In this document: positions 1 to 5,166 of the stretch, one piece after another | Numbering within the stretch: position 1 is the stretch's first letter | How the letters are laid out: each line of letters begins with the position of its first letter | Source: Chloroflexota bacterium | Lineage (GTDB): Bacteria; Chloroflexota; Limnocylindria; Limnocylindrales; CSP1-4 | Length of the DNA stretch: 5,238 nt | Direction of reading: 5' to 3' | Assembly: GCA_027457005.1 (NCBI GenBank) | Contig: DAIDTV010000126.1 | Location: 1-5,238, forward strand | Position numbers and translations under genes: made by a program | Notes under the pieces: generated by a model | Database searches by the model: none | The model's input: only the letters and a program-made list of their open reading frames with translations | What the model was told of the DNA's origin: nothing

Positions 1-2
1 AT

Positions 3-1580
3 TCATACGAGCGTTGCTACTGGGGGTTCGACACCGCGCACCTGCCGCTGAATGCGCTGGTCTGGTATCCCGCGGACGCGGCCGGACCGCTGCCGCTCGT
101 GCTGATCGTCCACGGCAACCATGACGCCGAGGACTACTCCGATCCGGGATACGCGTACCTCGGCGAGCACCTGGCGAGCCACGGCATGATCGCCGCGTCG
201 GTCGACGAGAACTTCCTGAACGGCGACGCCCTCTTCGACTACGCCGGCCTCGAGATGCCGGTGCGGGCCTGGATGCTGCTGCGCCACGCCGACCTGTTCG
301 GGGGGTGGAACGCCCAGCCGGGGCATCCCCTGGCCGGCCGGGTCGACCTCCAACGCATCGCCCTGGTCGGGCATTCCCGGGGAGGAGAGTCGGCGGAAGC
401 TGCCGCGATGCTCGAGGTCGACGGTCTGCCGGTCCCGGGTCTGCCCGCCACGCCGCAGGGACTCGGGATCCGGGCCGTGGTCGCCATCGCGCCGTCCGAC
501 GGCATGTACAGCGGGGCCGGGGCGCCGATCTCGCTCCGGGACCTGGACTACCTCGTCCTCCAAGGCGCGCACGACGGCGACCTGCCGGGGTTCAGCGGCC
601 TCGCCGCGTACCACCGCCTTACATTCGAGCGGGACGCCAACCACCTGAAAGTGGCGCTCTACAGTGAGCGCGCGAACCACGGCCGCTTCAACAGCGTGTG
701 GGACATCGGCGACGCCGGGCTGCTCACGTCGTGGATGCTCGACCGCGGCTCCATGCTCTCGGTCCACGACCAGCAGCGGCTGGCGAAGACGACGATCGGG
801 GCGTTCCTCTTCCGCTCGCTGCAAGGCCAGACGGCCTACGACGCGTTCTTCCGCGACCCGCGCGTGGGGCGCGCGTGGCTGCCGGACGACGTGGTCGAGA
901 CGCACTGGCAGTCGTCGGCACGCACGGTGCTGGCCGACTTCACCTTGCAGGTCGAGATGCCCACCTACGGACAGGCGGACGGCTTCGCCGCGACCGGCTG
1001 GGGCGACCCAGGCCTGCGCGACGGGACGCAGCAGGGCGACGCCGCGGCCTGGCTGCGCTGGGCGGGCCCCGCCACGTATCGCGTGACCGTCGACCCCGGG
1101 GTGGCAGTGCAGGCCGGAGCGGCAGGTTCGCTGGTGTTCGAGCTGGCTCCCGCCGGCGGCGCACCCGCCAGCGTCGATCTGGCGGCCGGCCCGGGCACGT
1201 TGGCCGGCACGGGCACACCCGCCGGCCTCGACACTCCCGCCAGCCCGGGCGCGCCGGGCACCGCCGGCCTGCCGACCACCGTCGACCCCGTGCTCGAAGT
1301 GCGAACCACCGACGGGCGGACCGCCGCGCTTCGGCTGAGTGACGTGTCTCCTCCGCGGCCGCTCCTGCCCACGGAGATCTGGAAGGTCGCCGGGCTGGGC
1401 GACCGGTACCTGCCGGCCGAGAAGCACGTCTCGCCGGCGGAGCCCTTCCTTCAGACCTACCGGGTGCCGCTGACCGCGTTCGGGCTGGGTGACCTGGATC
1501 CGGCCGCGCTCGACTCGATCGTGTTCCGGTTCGACGGATCGGGTCAGGCATTCCTGGACGACATCGCGTTCGAACCGTAG
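3..1580 (+). CDS. Alpha/beta-hydrolase with C-terminal beta-rich domain (5' partial)
   Basis: The reading frame is open from the first full codon, so the start lies beyond the left edge; 525 residues are visible (numbered here from base 3). The fold is alpha/beta-hydrolase: strand VLIV is followed by an HGNHD oxyanion-type turn (37-41), the nucleophile elbow is GHSRGG with Ser125, the likely acid is Asp191 or Asp193 in QGAHDGD, and the likely base is His226 in NHGRF. A helical stretch (about 238-307) leads to a beta-rich domain (about 308-525) ending in FLDDIAF, which resembles the last strand of galactose-binding/CBM-like jelly rolls. That suggests an esterase or lipase-like enzyme acting on a bulky or polymeric substrate, but the substrate cannot be read from sequence. 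A Gly/Ala/Pro/Thr hexapeptide repeat (394-417) interrupts the beta domain. The gene ends 27 bases from the convergent MFS gene. The fold and triad are solid; substrate and location are unknown because the N-terminus, where a signal peptide would be, is missing. Confidence 0.85.
   Translation, partial: SYERCYWGFDTAHLPLNALVWYPADAAGPLPLVLIVHGNHDAEDYSDPGYAYLGEHLASHGMIAASVDENFLNGDALFDYAGLEMPVRAWMLLRHADLFGGWNAQPGHPLAGRVDLQRIALVGHSRGGESAEAAAMLEVDGLPVPGLPATPQGLGIRAVVAIAPSDGMYSGAGAPISLRDLDYLVLQGAHDGDLPGFSGLAAYHRLTFERDANHLKVALYSERANHGRFNSVWDIGDAGLLTSWMLDRGSMLSVHDQQRLAKTTIGAFLFRSLQGQTAYDAFFRDPRVGRAWLPDDVVETHWQSSARTVLADFTLQVEMPTYGQADGFAATGWGDPGLRDGTQQGDAAAWLRWAGPATYRVTVDPGVAVQAGAAGSLVFELAPAGGAPASVDLAAGPGTLAGTGTPAGLDTPASPGAPGTAGLPTTVDPVLEVRTTDGRTAALRLSDVSPPRPLLPTEIWKVAGLGDRYLPAEKHVSPAEPFLQTYRVPLTAFGLGDLDPAALDSIVFRFDGSGQAFLDDIAFEP
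1182..1253 (+). repeat. 18-bp periodic array inside the hydrolase gene
   Basis: Four 18-bp units in frame encode AAGPGT, LAGTGT, PAGLDT and PASPGA, followed by a shifted, degenerate PGTAGL. The first three units share a GCCGGC core at the same phase; the fourth has GCCAGC there. The array lies between two strand-rich stretches of the C-terminal beta domain (after SLVFELAP and before DPVLEVRT), so it reads as an expanded surface loop. The copies are diverged and the boundaries are approximate. Confidence 0.65.
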
Positions 1581-1607
1581 CCGCCCGTTCGGCTCCCCGC
1601 CCGGGCG
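1579..1607. terminator. Short convergent gap with weak inverted repeats
   Basis: The 27-base gap between the hydrolase and MFS stop codons holds a 5-bp stem AGCCG/CGGCT (1579-1583 with 1590-1594), which overlaps the hydrolase stop, and a 10-bp perfect palindrome CGCCCGGGCG (1598-1607) abutting the MFS stop. There is no T-rich tract on either strand. It could be a weak bidirectional transcription stop, but GC-rich sequence produces such stems by chance, so this is tentative. Confidence 0.25.
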
Positions 1608-3386
1608 TCAGGCACCCTCCGAGAGCTCGGCCGTCCGCGCCGGTTGCCGCGCTTCCCCGGCCGGCTGCATGCGCCCCGACGGCAGCAGCAGCGAGAAGAG
1701 GACCCCCAGCAGCACGAAGCCGGCGGCGAAGAAGCCCGTCAGGCGCGCGGCGTCCACGAAGGCCGACTGGATCGGAGCGGCCAGCCGCGGAATCGACGAC
1801 AGGAACGCCGGATCGCGGAAGCAGGCCGCCTCGGCGGGCGTGAGCGACCCGGCAAATGCGGCCTGGTCTGCGCTCGACTGCGCCGGGTTCCGGAGGGCCG
1901 GCAGGATCTGGCCGGCCGACGCGGCCACCAGCGACGCGACCGTCTCGCGGCAGACCGCCGGCACCGCCGGGAGCGCCCTGTCCAGGTTGGTCCGGGTCCC
2001 GCCCACCAGCGTCGAGAAGAGGACGGTCCCCAGGATCGCGATCCCCAGCGCCGAACCCACCTGGCGGAGGGTGGAGTTGGCACCGGACGCGATCCCCGAG
2101 CGTTCCGGCGGGACGTCCGAGAGCACCAGGCTGGTCAGCTGGGCCGTGGCGAACCCCACTCCCAGTCCGTAGACGAAGAGCGGGGGCGCCAGGAGAAACC
2201 CGGAGACGCTCGTCGACAGCAGGAGGGACGTGGCCACGATCCCCACCGCCTCCAGGCTCATGCCCGCCGTGACCACCCACCGGTTGCCGAACCGATGGGC
2301 CAGCGTGGCGGCCAGCGGCGCCGCGAAGAAGGCGCCGATCGCCAGCGCCATGAAGACGAGCCCGGTGTCGAAGGCCGAGTACCCCAGCACCGCCTGCAGG
2401 AACAGCGGCAGCGCGAAGAGCAGCCCGAACTCGCCGAGCGCGACGATCGTGCCCGCGAGGTTCCCGTAGCGGAACCCGTGATAGCGCCACAGACTGAAAT
2501 CGAACAGGATGAAGTCGCCGCGGCGCTTGCGGATCGTCTCGACGGCAACGAAGAGCACCAGGCCCAGCAGCCCGAGCCCGATCGCGACGGGGATCACGGA
2601 GAGCGTCGCCAGCGGCCAGGTCCACCCGCCGACGGCGAAGACGTGGTTGGGCGACCACCACCCGTAGTTGCGCCCCTCGATCAACCCGAACACGACGCCG
2701 CCCAGCCCGAGCGTCACCAGCAGGAATCCGGGCAGGTCGAATCCCGGCGTCGCCCCCTCGTCCCTCGACTCGCCGATGTACGCCAGCGTCCCGGCGATCG
2801 CGACCAGCCCGACCGGCAGGTTGATGTAGAACGCCCAGCGCCAGCTCAGGTTCGTGGTCAGCCAGCCGCCGAGCAGCGGTCCGACCGCCGCCACGCCCCC
2901 GATCACGGCTCCCCAGATCCCGAACGCGATCGCCCGGTCCCGCCCCCGGAAGTTGGTGTTCAGGATCGACTGCGTGGCGGGCAGGATCATCGCCCCGCCG
3001 ACGCCCTGGAGCACGCGGGCGCCGAGCAGCAGCTCTCCGCTGGGCGCCGCCCCCGCCAGCACGGACGCGCCGATGAACAGCACCAGGCCGACCAGGTAGA
3101 GCCGCCGCCGGCCCCAGACGTCGCCGATCCGGCCGAGCGTGATCAGCAGGGCCGCGAAGACCAGCGCGTAGATCGTGTTGATCCACTCCGCCGTGGTCGA
3201 GTCGAGCTTGAGCTCGCGGATGATCGACGGGACCGCGACGTTCACGATCGTCGCGTCGACGATGATCATTGCCACGCCCAGGCTCAGCATCGCGAGGCCG
3301 AGCCAGCGGCCCGGGCCCGACGCGTGCATGGAGGCGCCGGAGGCGTCGTCCTGCGGCCTCGACAGCCCGGTTGCCCCGTCCGTCAC
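1608..3386 (-). CDS. MFS multidrug exporter, DHA2 (EmrB/QacA-like) family
   Basis: A 592-residue integral membrane protein of the usual length for the 14-helix DHA2 drug:proton antiporters. Helix 1 carries the DHA2 signature VDATIVNVAVP (43-53). Motif A, GRIGDVWGRRR, is at 85-95; RVLQGVGGA (motif B) at 124-132; antiporter motif C, with the GP pair and GG (GAVIGG...VGPLLGG), at about 159-174; then WRWAFYINLPVG at 182-193. The second half has ERSGIASGANSTLRQVGSALG (428-448), also typical. A long hydrophilic loop (about 462-545) with two cysteines (Cys479, Cys522) precedes the last helix, and the tail after 570 is cytosolic. The GTG start is set by a good ribosome site five bases upstream. It is divergent from a MarR gene 48 bases away, which predicts local repression relieved by a ligand. 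Family membership is near certain; the drugs exported are not determinable. Unlike its neighbours it has no repeat array. Confidence 0.95.
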   Translation of the reverse strand: MTDGATGLSRPQDDASGASMHASGPGRWLGLAMLSLGVAMIIVDATIVNVAVPSIIRELKLDSTTAEWINTIYALVFAALLITLGRIGDVWGRRRLYLVGLVLFIGASVLAGAAPSGELLLGARVLQGVGGAMILPATQSILNTNFRGRDRAIAFGIWGAVIGGVAAVGPLLGGWLTTNLSWRWAFYINLPVGLVAIAGTLAYIGESRDEGATPGFDLPGFLLVTLGLGGVVFGLIEGRNYGWWSPNHVFAVGGWTWPLATLSVIPVAIGLGLLGLVLFVAVETIRKRRGDFILFDFSLWRYHGFRYGNLAGTIVALGEFGLLFALPLFLQAVLGYSAFDTGLVFMALAIGAFFAAPLAATLAHRFGNRWVVTAGMSLEAVGIVATSLLLSTSVSGFLLAPPLFVYGLGVGFATAQLTSLVLSDVPPERSGIASGANSTLRQVGSALGIAILGTVLFSTLVGGTRTNLDRALPAVPAVCRETVASLVAASAGQILPALRNPAQSSADQAAFAGSLTPAEAACFRDPAFLSSIPRLAAPIQSAFVDAARLTGFFAAGFVLLGVLFSLLLPSGRMQPAGEARQPARTAELSEGA

Positions 3387-3391
3387 CCTGA

Positions 3392-3397
3392 CTCCTT
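3392..3397 (-). promoter_or_regulatory. Shine-Dalgarno site of the MFS gene
   Basis: On the minus strand AAGGAG stands five bases before the GTG at 3386. It is the only strong ribosome-binding site in the window and fixes the exporter start. It contrasts with the marR and DUF1801 starts, which have no such site. The same bases form the short frame MKESG, whose TGA overlaps the exporter GTG; this is probably incidental. Confidence 0.75.
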
Positions 3398-3404
3398 CAT
3401 GGTA

Positions 3405-3428
3405 GAAACCGTTTCGTCACGATACTAT
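3405..3428. promoter_or_regulatory. Probable MarR operator in the divergent promoter region
   Basis: Two overlapping inverted repeats lie in the 48-base gap between exporter and regulator. GAAAC-C-GTTTC (3405-3415) is a perfect 5-bp arm repeat. GTTTCGT-C-ACGATAC (3411-3425) pairs at six of seven positions, with a perfect TCGT-C-ACGA centre. MarR dimers bind palindromes of about this size between divergent genes, and occupancy here would cover the AT-rich core (3422-3430) usable as a -10 in either direction. This position predicts repression of the exporter together with autorepression. Binding itself is inferred from position and symmetry. Confidence 0.6.
3423..3428 (+). promoter_or_regulatory. 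Probable -10 element of marR (leaderless transcript)
   Basis: TACTAT matches the -10 consensus at four of six positions and ends six bases before the GTG at 3435, so transcription would begin at or next to the start codon. There is no Shine-Dalgarno sequence before that GTG, which fits leaderless translation. No recognisable -35 lies 15-19 bases upstream. The opposite strand of the same bases (ATAGTA) could also serve the exporter. Confidence 0.45.
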
Positions 3429-3434
3429 GTTGCC

Positions 3435-4001
3435 GTGAGCTCCGCACGCGATCCCGATTCGACCGCGCCGGCATCCGATTCCATCGCGCCGGCGTCCAAT
3501 TCCACCGCGCCGGTGTCCCATTCCATCGCGCCGCCCTCCCCTGCGGACGAGGTCCGCGAGACGAGCCGGCTCGTGCTGGAGCTCATCCACGCGGGGCATG
3601 CGGCTGCCGGTTCGGTGCATCTCGATCCCGGTTCGGGGCATGGCCACGGGTTAGATGGCCCCCGGGTTTCGCGGCCGGCGATCCGGGCGTCAATCGAGCT
3701 CTACCAGCGCGGCCAGCTGACCATGGGCGAGCTTGCGTCGGCGCTGGGGATGTCCGCGGGCTGGGCGACCCGGGTGGTCGACGAGCTCGTGTCGACCGGG
3801 TTCGCGGAGCGCATCACGGACCCGCACGACCGGCGCGTGGTGCACGTCCGCCTGGCAGCCGCCGCGCGCGATGTCGCCGAGGGAGCCTACCGATGGCAGG
3901 CGGAGGCCATCGAGCGCGCGCTTGCGGGGCTCGATCCGGCAGGGCGGCAGGCCGTGCGGGTGTTCCTGGCCCGGGCGATCGACGAGCTGTCGCGACCGTA
4001 G
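3435..4001 (+). CDS. MarR-family winged-helix transcriptional regulator
   Basis: 188 residues from the GTG at 3435. The DNA-binding core is clear: LTMGELASALGMSAGWATRVVDEL (about 95-118) is the helix-turn-helix, with SAGWATRVVDELVST as recognition helix, followed by the wing GFAERITDPHDRRVVHVRL (122-140) with the family's D-x-x-D-R-R pattern. The C-terminal helices (143-186) would form the dimer interface. A soluble dimer of this kind normally represses the adjacent divergent exporter and releases DNA on binding a small phenolic or drug-like ligand. Two heptapeptide arrays are unusual: residues 8-35 (Ser/Ala/Pro-rich, probably disordered) and 54-74 (Gly/His-rich), the latter falling between the expected helices alpha-1 and alpha-2. 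Start choice: GTG 3435 fits a leaderless transcript. ATG 3399 is in frame but would place the operator inside the gene and lacks a ribosome site. A start after the first array cannot be excluded. Confidence 0.88.
   Translation: MSSARDPDSTAPASDSIAPASNSTAPVSHSIAPPSPADEVRETSRLVLELIHAGHAAAGSVHLDPGSGHGHGLDGPRVSRPAIRASIELYQRGQLTMGELASALGMSAGWATRVVDELVSTGFAERITDPHDRRVVHVRLAAAARDVAEGAYRWQAEAIERALAGLDPAGRQAVRVFLARAIDELSRP
3456..3539 (+). repeat. Four-copy 21-bp tandem repeat in the 5' end of marR
   Basis: Perfectly phased 21-bp units at 3456, 3477, 3498 and 3519 encode DSTAPAS, DSIAPAS, NSTAPVS and HSIAPPS. Adjacent copies differ at three, three and five of 21 bases. Thr and Ile alternate at the third residue, which suggests a 42-bp higher-order unit that was itself duplicated. 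All units share an ATTC...CGCGCCG frame. Because the period is a multiple of three, copy-number change would not disrupt the gene. Confidence 0.9.
3594..3656 (+). repeat. Three-copy 21-bp degenerate repeat inside the marR winged-helix domain
   Basis: Units at 3594, 3615 and 3636 encode GHAAAGS, VHLDPGS and GHGHGLD. GCAT recurs exactly every 21 bases (ending 3599, 3620, 3641), and GGTTCGGKGCAT occurs twice 21 bases apart (3609 and 3630). The array is Gly/His-rich and separates the first helix (RETSRLVLELI) from the next (RPAIRASIELY). The third unit contains a TTA leucine codon (3651), conspicuous in such GC-rich sequence. It has the same period as the upstream array but a different sequence. 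Confidence 0.7.
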
Positions 4002-4024
4002 GATCGGTACGGGATCGGGTCCGG

Positions 4025-4052
4025 GTCGCCGGGGGACACCCCCGAGGGTGAC
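4025..4052 (+). terminator. Hairpin downstream of marR
   Basis: CGGGGG-ACA-CCCCCG (4030-4044) forms a 6-bp all-GC stem with a three-base loop, extendable with a bulge through GTC/GAC arms (4025-4027 with 4050-4052). It begins 24 bases after the marR stop. No T-tract follows, so it would be a structural or non-canonical terminator. Confidence 0.4.
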
Positions 4053-4108
4053 ACTCCGACGGCGGCCGTGGAACTCTCGCGGCCCCGCCGCGGCACCGGG
4101 TGCCCGGG

Positions 4109-4131
4109 GCCGGCGCCTGGTGCGCGCCGGC
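4109..4131. terminator. GC-rich hairpin in the marR/DUF1801 convergent gap
   Basis: GCCGGCGC (4109-4116) pairs perfectly with GCGCCGGC (4124-4131) around a seven-base loop. It overlaps the first unit of the adjacent repeat array, whose other units offer alternative pairing partners. It lies between convergent stops at 4001 and 4207, so it may stop transcription from either side. There is no T-tract. Confidence 0.35.
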
Positions 4132-4189
4132 ATCGGTGCGCGCCGGCCACGCGGTGCGCGCCGGCATGGAAGCGCACGCCGGCATCGCC
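4120..4189. repeat. Intergenic GCCGGC-centred array, 16/18-bp period
   Basis: Four units begin at 4120 (16 bp), 4136, 4154 and 4172 (18 bp each). Their common core is GTGCGCGCCGGCAT, with the fourth reading GCGCACGCCGGCAT. A more degenerate fifth unit may start at 4100. GCCGGC is self-complementary, so any two units can pair, for example 4178-4183 with 4187-4192 across a three-base loop. It lies wholly between the stops of two convergent genes and is not part of a plausible reading frame. The 12-mer CGCGCCGGCATC at 4123-4134 also occurs in the first unit of the marR array (3464-3475). Confidence 0.7.
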
Positions 4190-4204
4190 GGCCGCGAGCC
4201 TGCG

Positions 4205-4780
4205 TCAGTCCCCCGGCCGGCCCCGCAGTTCCCGGTCGAACGAGGCCGCCAGCCGTTCCGCGGGCGAGAGCAGGGCCACCCGCGCCGCTTCGCGCACCAG
4301 CCAGGCCAGCCGCGCCTCGTCGATGTCCTCGCCCGGGACTCTCGTGACCCAGCGCGCCCGGGGAATCCTCCCCTCCAGCAGCCGGTCCGGATCGTCCATC
4401 AGGATCCCGTACACGAATCCCAAGTGGACGTGCACCGGCTCCGGCATGATCCAGCAGAAGTACGCGGCGCGGCGGCGCACGGACGGGCGGCCCGCCGGGG
4501 GTGTGCGGCCGACGGGGGGCGTGCGTCCGGCAGAGGGCACCCGGCGAACGAGGGGGGCGCCGCCACCGCCTGGAACGGGGTCGGGGCCAGGCGTCACCGC
4601 CCCGGGCTCGAGGAGACTTCCGGCCCGCACGTCGTAGCCCAGGACCCGCCAGCCCGGGCGCACGCGCTCGATCGCGTCCGGCAGCGCGCGACGCACGATG
4701 CCGCGGAACGTCTCGGCGATCTCGCGCATCGGCTGCGGATACGCGGCCAGCAGTGCCTCCGGTGGAATGACGTCGATCAC
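4205..4780 (-). CDS. DUF1801 (YdhG/Fra-like) domain protein
   Basis: 191 residues from the GTG at 4780. The pattern fits DUF1801: an N-terminal helix pair (PPEALLAAYPQPMREIAETFRGIVRRALPDAIERV, residues 6-40), then RPGWRVLGYDV, then strands AYFCWIMPEPVHVHLGFVYG (residues 106-125) and the conserved DPDRLLEGRIPRARWV block, and a C-terminal helix. The family includes Bacillus subtilis Fra/YdhG, proposed to act as a frataxin-like iron chaperone, but most members are uncharacterised and I infer no specific role. An insertion of about 45-50 residues (about 52-101), Pro/Gly-rich with GRTPPV/GRTPPA repeats, splits the domain between GYDV and RRRAAYF. Start choice: GTG 4780 begins just before the conserved region and follows a -10-like element at leaderless spacing. 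An in-frame GTG at 4852 would add 24 residues unlike the family and has no ribosome site. Its 3' end faces marR. Confidence 0.8.
   Translation of the reverse strand: MIDVIPPEALLAAYPQPMREIAETFRGIVRRALPDAIERVRPGWRVLGYDVRAGSLLEPGAVTPGPDPVPGGGGAPLVRRVPSAGRTPPVGRTPPAGRPSVRRRAAYFCWIMPEPVHVHLGFVYGILMDDPDRLLEGRIPRARWVTRVPGEDIDEARLAWLVREAARVALLSPAERLAASFDRELRGRPGD
4493..4546 (-). repeat. 18-bp periodic array inside the DUF1801 gene
   Basis: On the minus strand, 18-bp units (4529-4546, 4511-4528, 4493-4510) encode a hexapeptide series reading RVPSAG, RTPPVG, RTPPAG and then a degraded RPSV (codons partly straddle unit edges). The middle two are clearest: GG-CGCAC-CCCCCG bases recur at fixed 18-base spacing. 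A fourth degenerate unit may lie at 4475-4492. The array forms the end of the long insertion within the DUF1801 fold and preserves the reading frame. Confidence 0.65.
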
Positions 4781-4786
4781 CGGCAA

Positions 4787-4795
4787 ATCATGCCA
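4787..4795 (-). promoter_or_regulatory. Probable extended -10 of the DUF1801 gene (leaderless)
   Basis: On the minus strand TGGCATGAT resembles an extended -10 (TGn followed by a hexamer matching TATAAT at four of six positions). It ends exactly six bases before the GTG at 4780, the same spacing as at marR; the six bases TTGCCG here parallel GTTGCC there. No -35 of note is present. This supports 4780 as the true start. Confidence 0.4.
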
Positions 4796-4901
4796 CGCGA
4801 TCCTGTCAGCCCCGGTCAGGATTCCTGGTTCCCCGCGGCCCCATCGCGGCACTGCGCCGCCGCCACGGCGGCCGCTGGACCCACGATCCGCGGGAGCGAC
4901 C

Positions 4902-4943
4902 GTCCCGGAGGGCCGCGCGATCGCCCCGGAGGGCCACGCAATC
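4902..4943. repeat. Intergenic 21-bp direct repeat (two copies)
   Basis: Two contiguous 21-bp units (4902-4922, 4923-4943) share CCCGGAGGGCC followed by RCGCRATC, differing at only four positions. The period equals that of the marR arrays, although the sequence is different and I see no gene here. If this DNA were once coding, the minus strand would read repeated RGPPGRS-like heptads. Confidence 0.75.
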
Positions 4944-5011
4944 CCCCGCCATCCTGCAATTCTTGCGTGGGTGGCACGTTAAGTCCGATACCCGTCCATT
5001 CGCAGGGGCTC

Positions 5012-5087
5012 GGGCGCCGGGCAGGGCGCCCCGTCGTGCTCACGGCATGGCACGCGAACGTGCCCTGGCGCCGACGTCAGGCCCAGG
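5012..5087. other. Cluster of consecutive hairpins
   Basis: Three inverted repeats follow one another: GGGCGCC/GGCGCCC (5012-5018 with 5025-5031, six-base loop), GGCACG-CGAA-CGTGCC (5049-5064, perfect 6-bp stem, tetraloop) and CCTGG/CCAGG (5064-5068 with 5083-5087). The density is higher than elsewhere in this gap. It could be a terminator region for a leftward gene ending near 5167, or a structured RNA; no T-tract is present on either strand. Confidence 0.35.
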
Positions 5088-5166
5088 ACCCGACATAGCG
5101 TTCTGCTGGTGCAAGTTCTGCAGGATCCGAGGGCCGGTGAGGGCGGCGGCGGGCCGGACCTGAGGG

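Larger units (their letters stand above)
4781..5166. other. Intergenic stretch without a convincing gene
   Basis: About 386 bases upstream of the DUF1801 start. The open frames here on either strand are short, arginine/proline/glycine-rich and resemble no family, as expected from chance in GC-rich DNA. No tRNA T-arm pattern is visible. It holds a 21-bp repeat pair (4902-4943), an AT-richer patch around 4955-4990 that could host a promoter but lacks a clear hexamer pair, and a hairpin cluster at 5012-5087. Confidence 0.6.

Noticed and set aside
3..1427. 474-residue leftward open frame opposite the hydrolase
   Set aside because: Low-complexity antisense frame caused by GC bias; the sense strand has a clear catalytic elbow and domain structure.
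940..3186. 748-residue leftward open frame overlapping both the hydrolase and MFS genes
   Set aside because: It is a frame-shadow of the MFS gene with Arg/Gly/Ala-rich low-complexity translation, and it overlaps two well-supported genes.
3383..3400. Five-codon minus-strand frame MKESG whose stop overlaps the exporter start
   Set aside because: Its body is simply the Shine-Dalgarno sequence of the exporter and it has no ribosome site of its own; probably coincidental.
1644..3434. Very long rightward open frame antisense to the MFS gene and continuous with marR
   Set aside because: Its product is Arg/Gln/Pro/Asp-rich with no family resemblance, while the opposite strand encodes a textbook transporter. 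Only the part from about 3435 on is the real MarR gene.
3456..3539. CRISPR array
   Set aside because: The units are contiguous 21-mers without unique spacers, lie in a coding frame, and have no cas genes nearby.
3456..3656. Phase-variable contingency switch in marR
   Set aside because: The 21-bp period is a multiple of three, so copy-number change would alter length without switching the gene off.
4100..5098. 332-residue rightward open frame across the DUF1801 gene and gap
   Set aside because: Composition is Arg/Ala/Pro/Gly-biased with no recognisable domain, and it runs antisense to the DUF1801 gene, which has conserved family blocks.
4781..5166. tRNA or other standard RNA gene in the gap
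   Set aside because: No T-arm GTTCRANNC pattern, cloverleaf or discriminator arrangement could be found by reading both strands.
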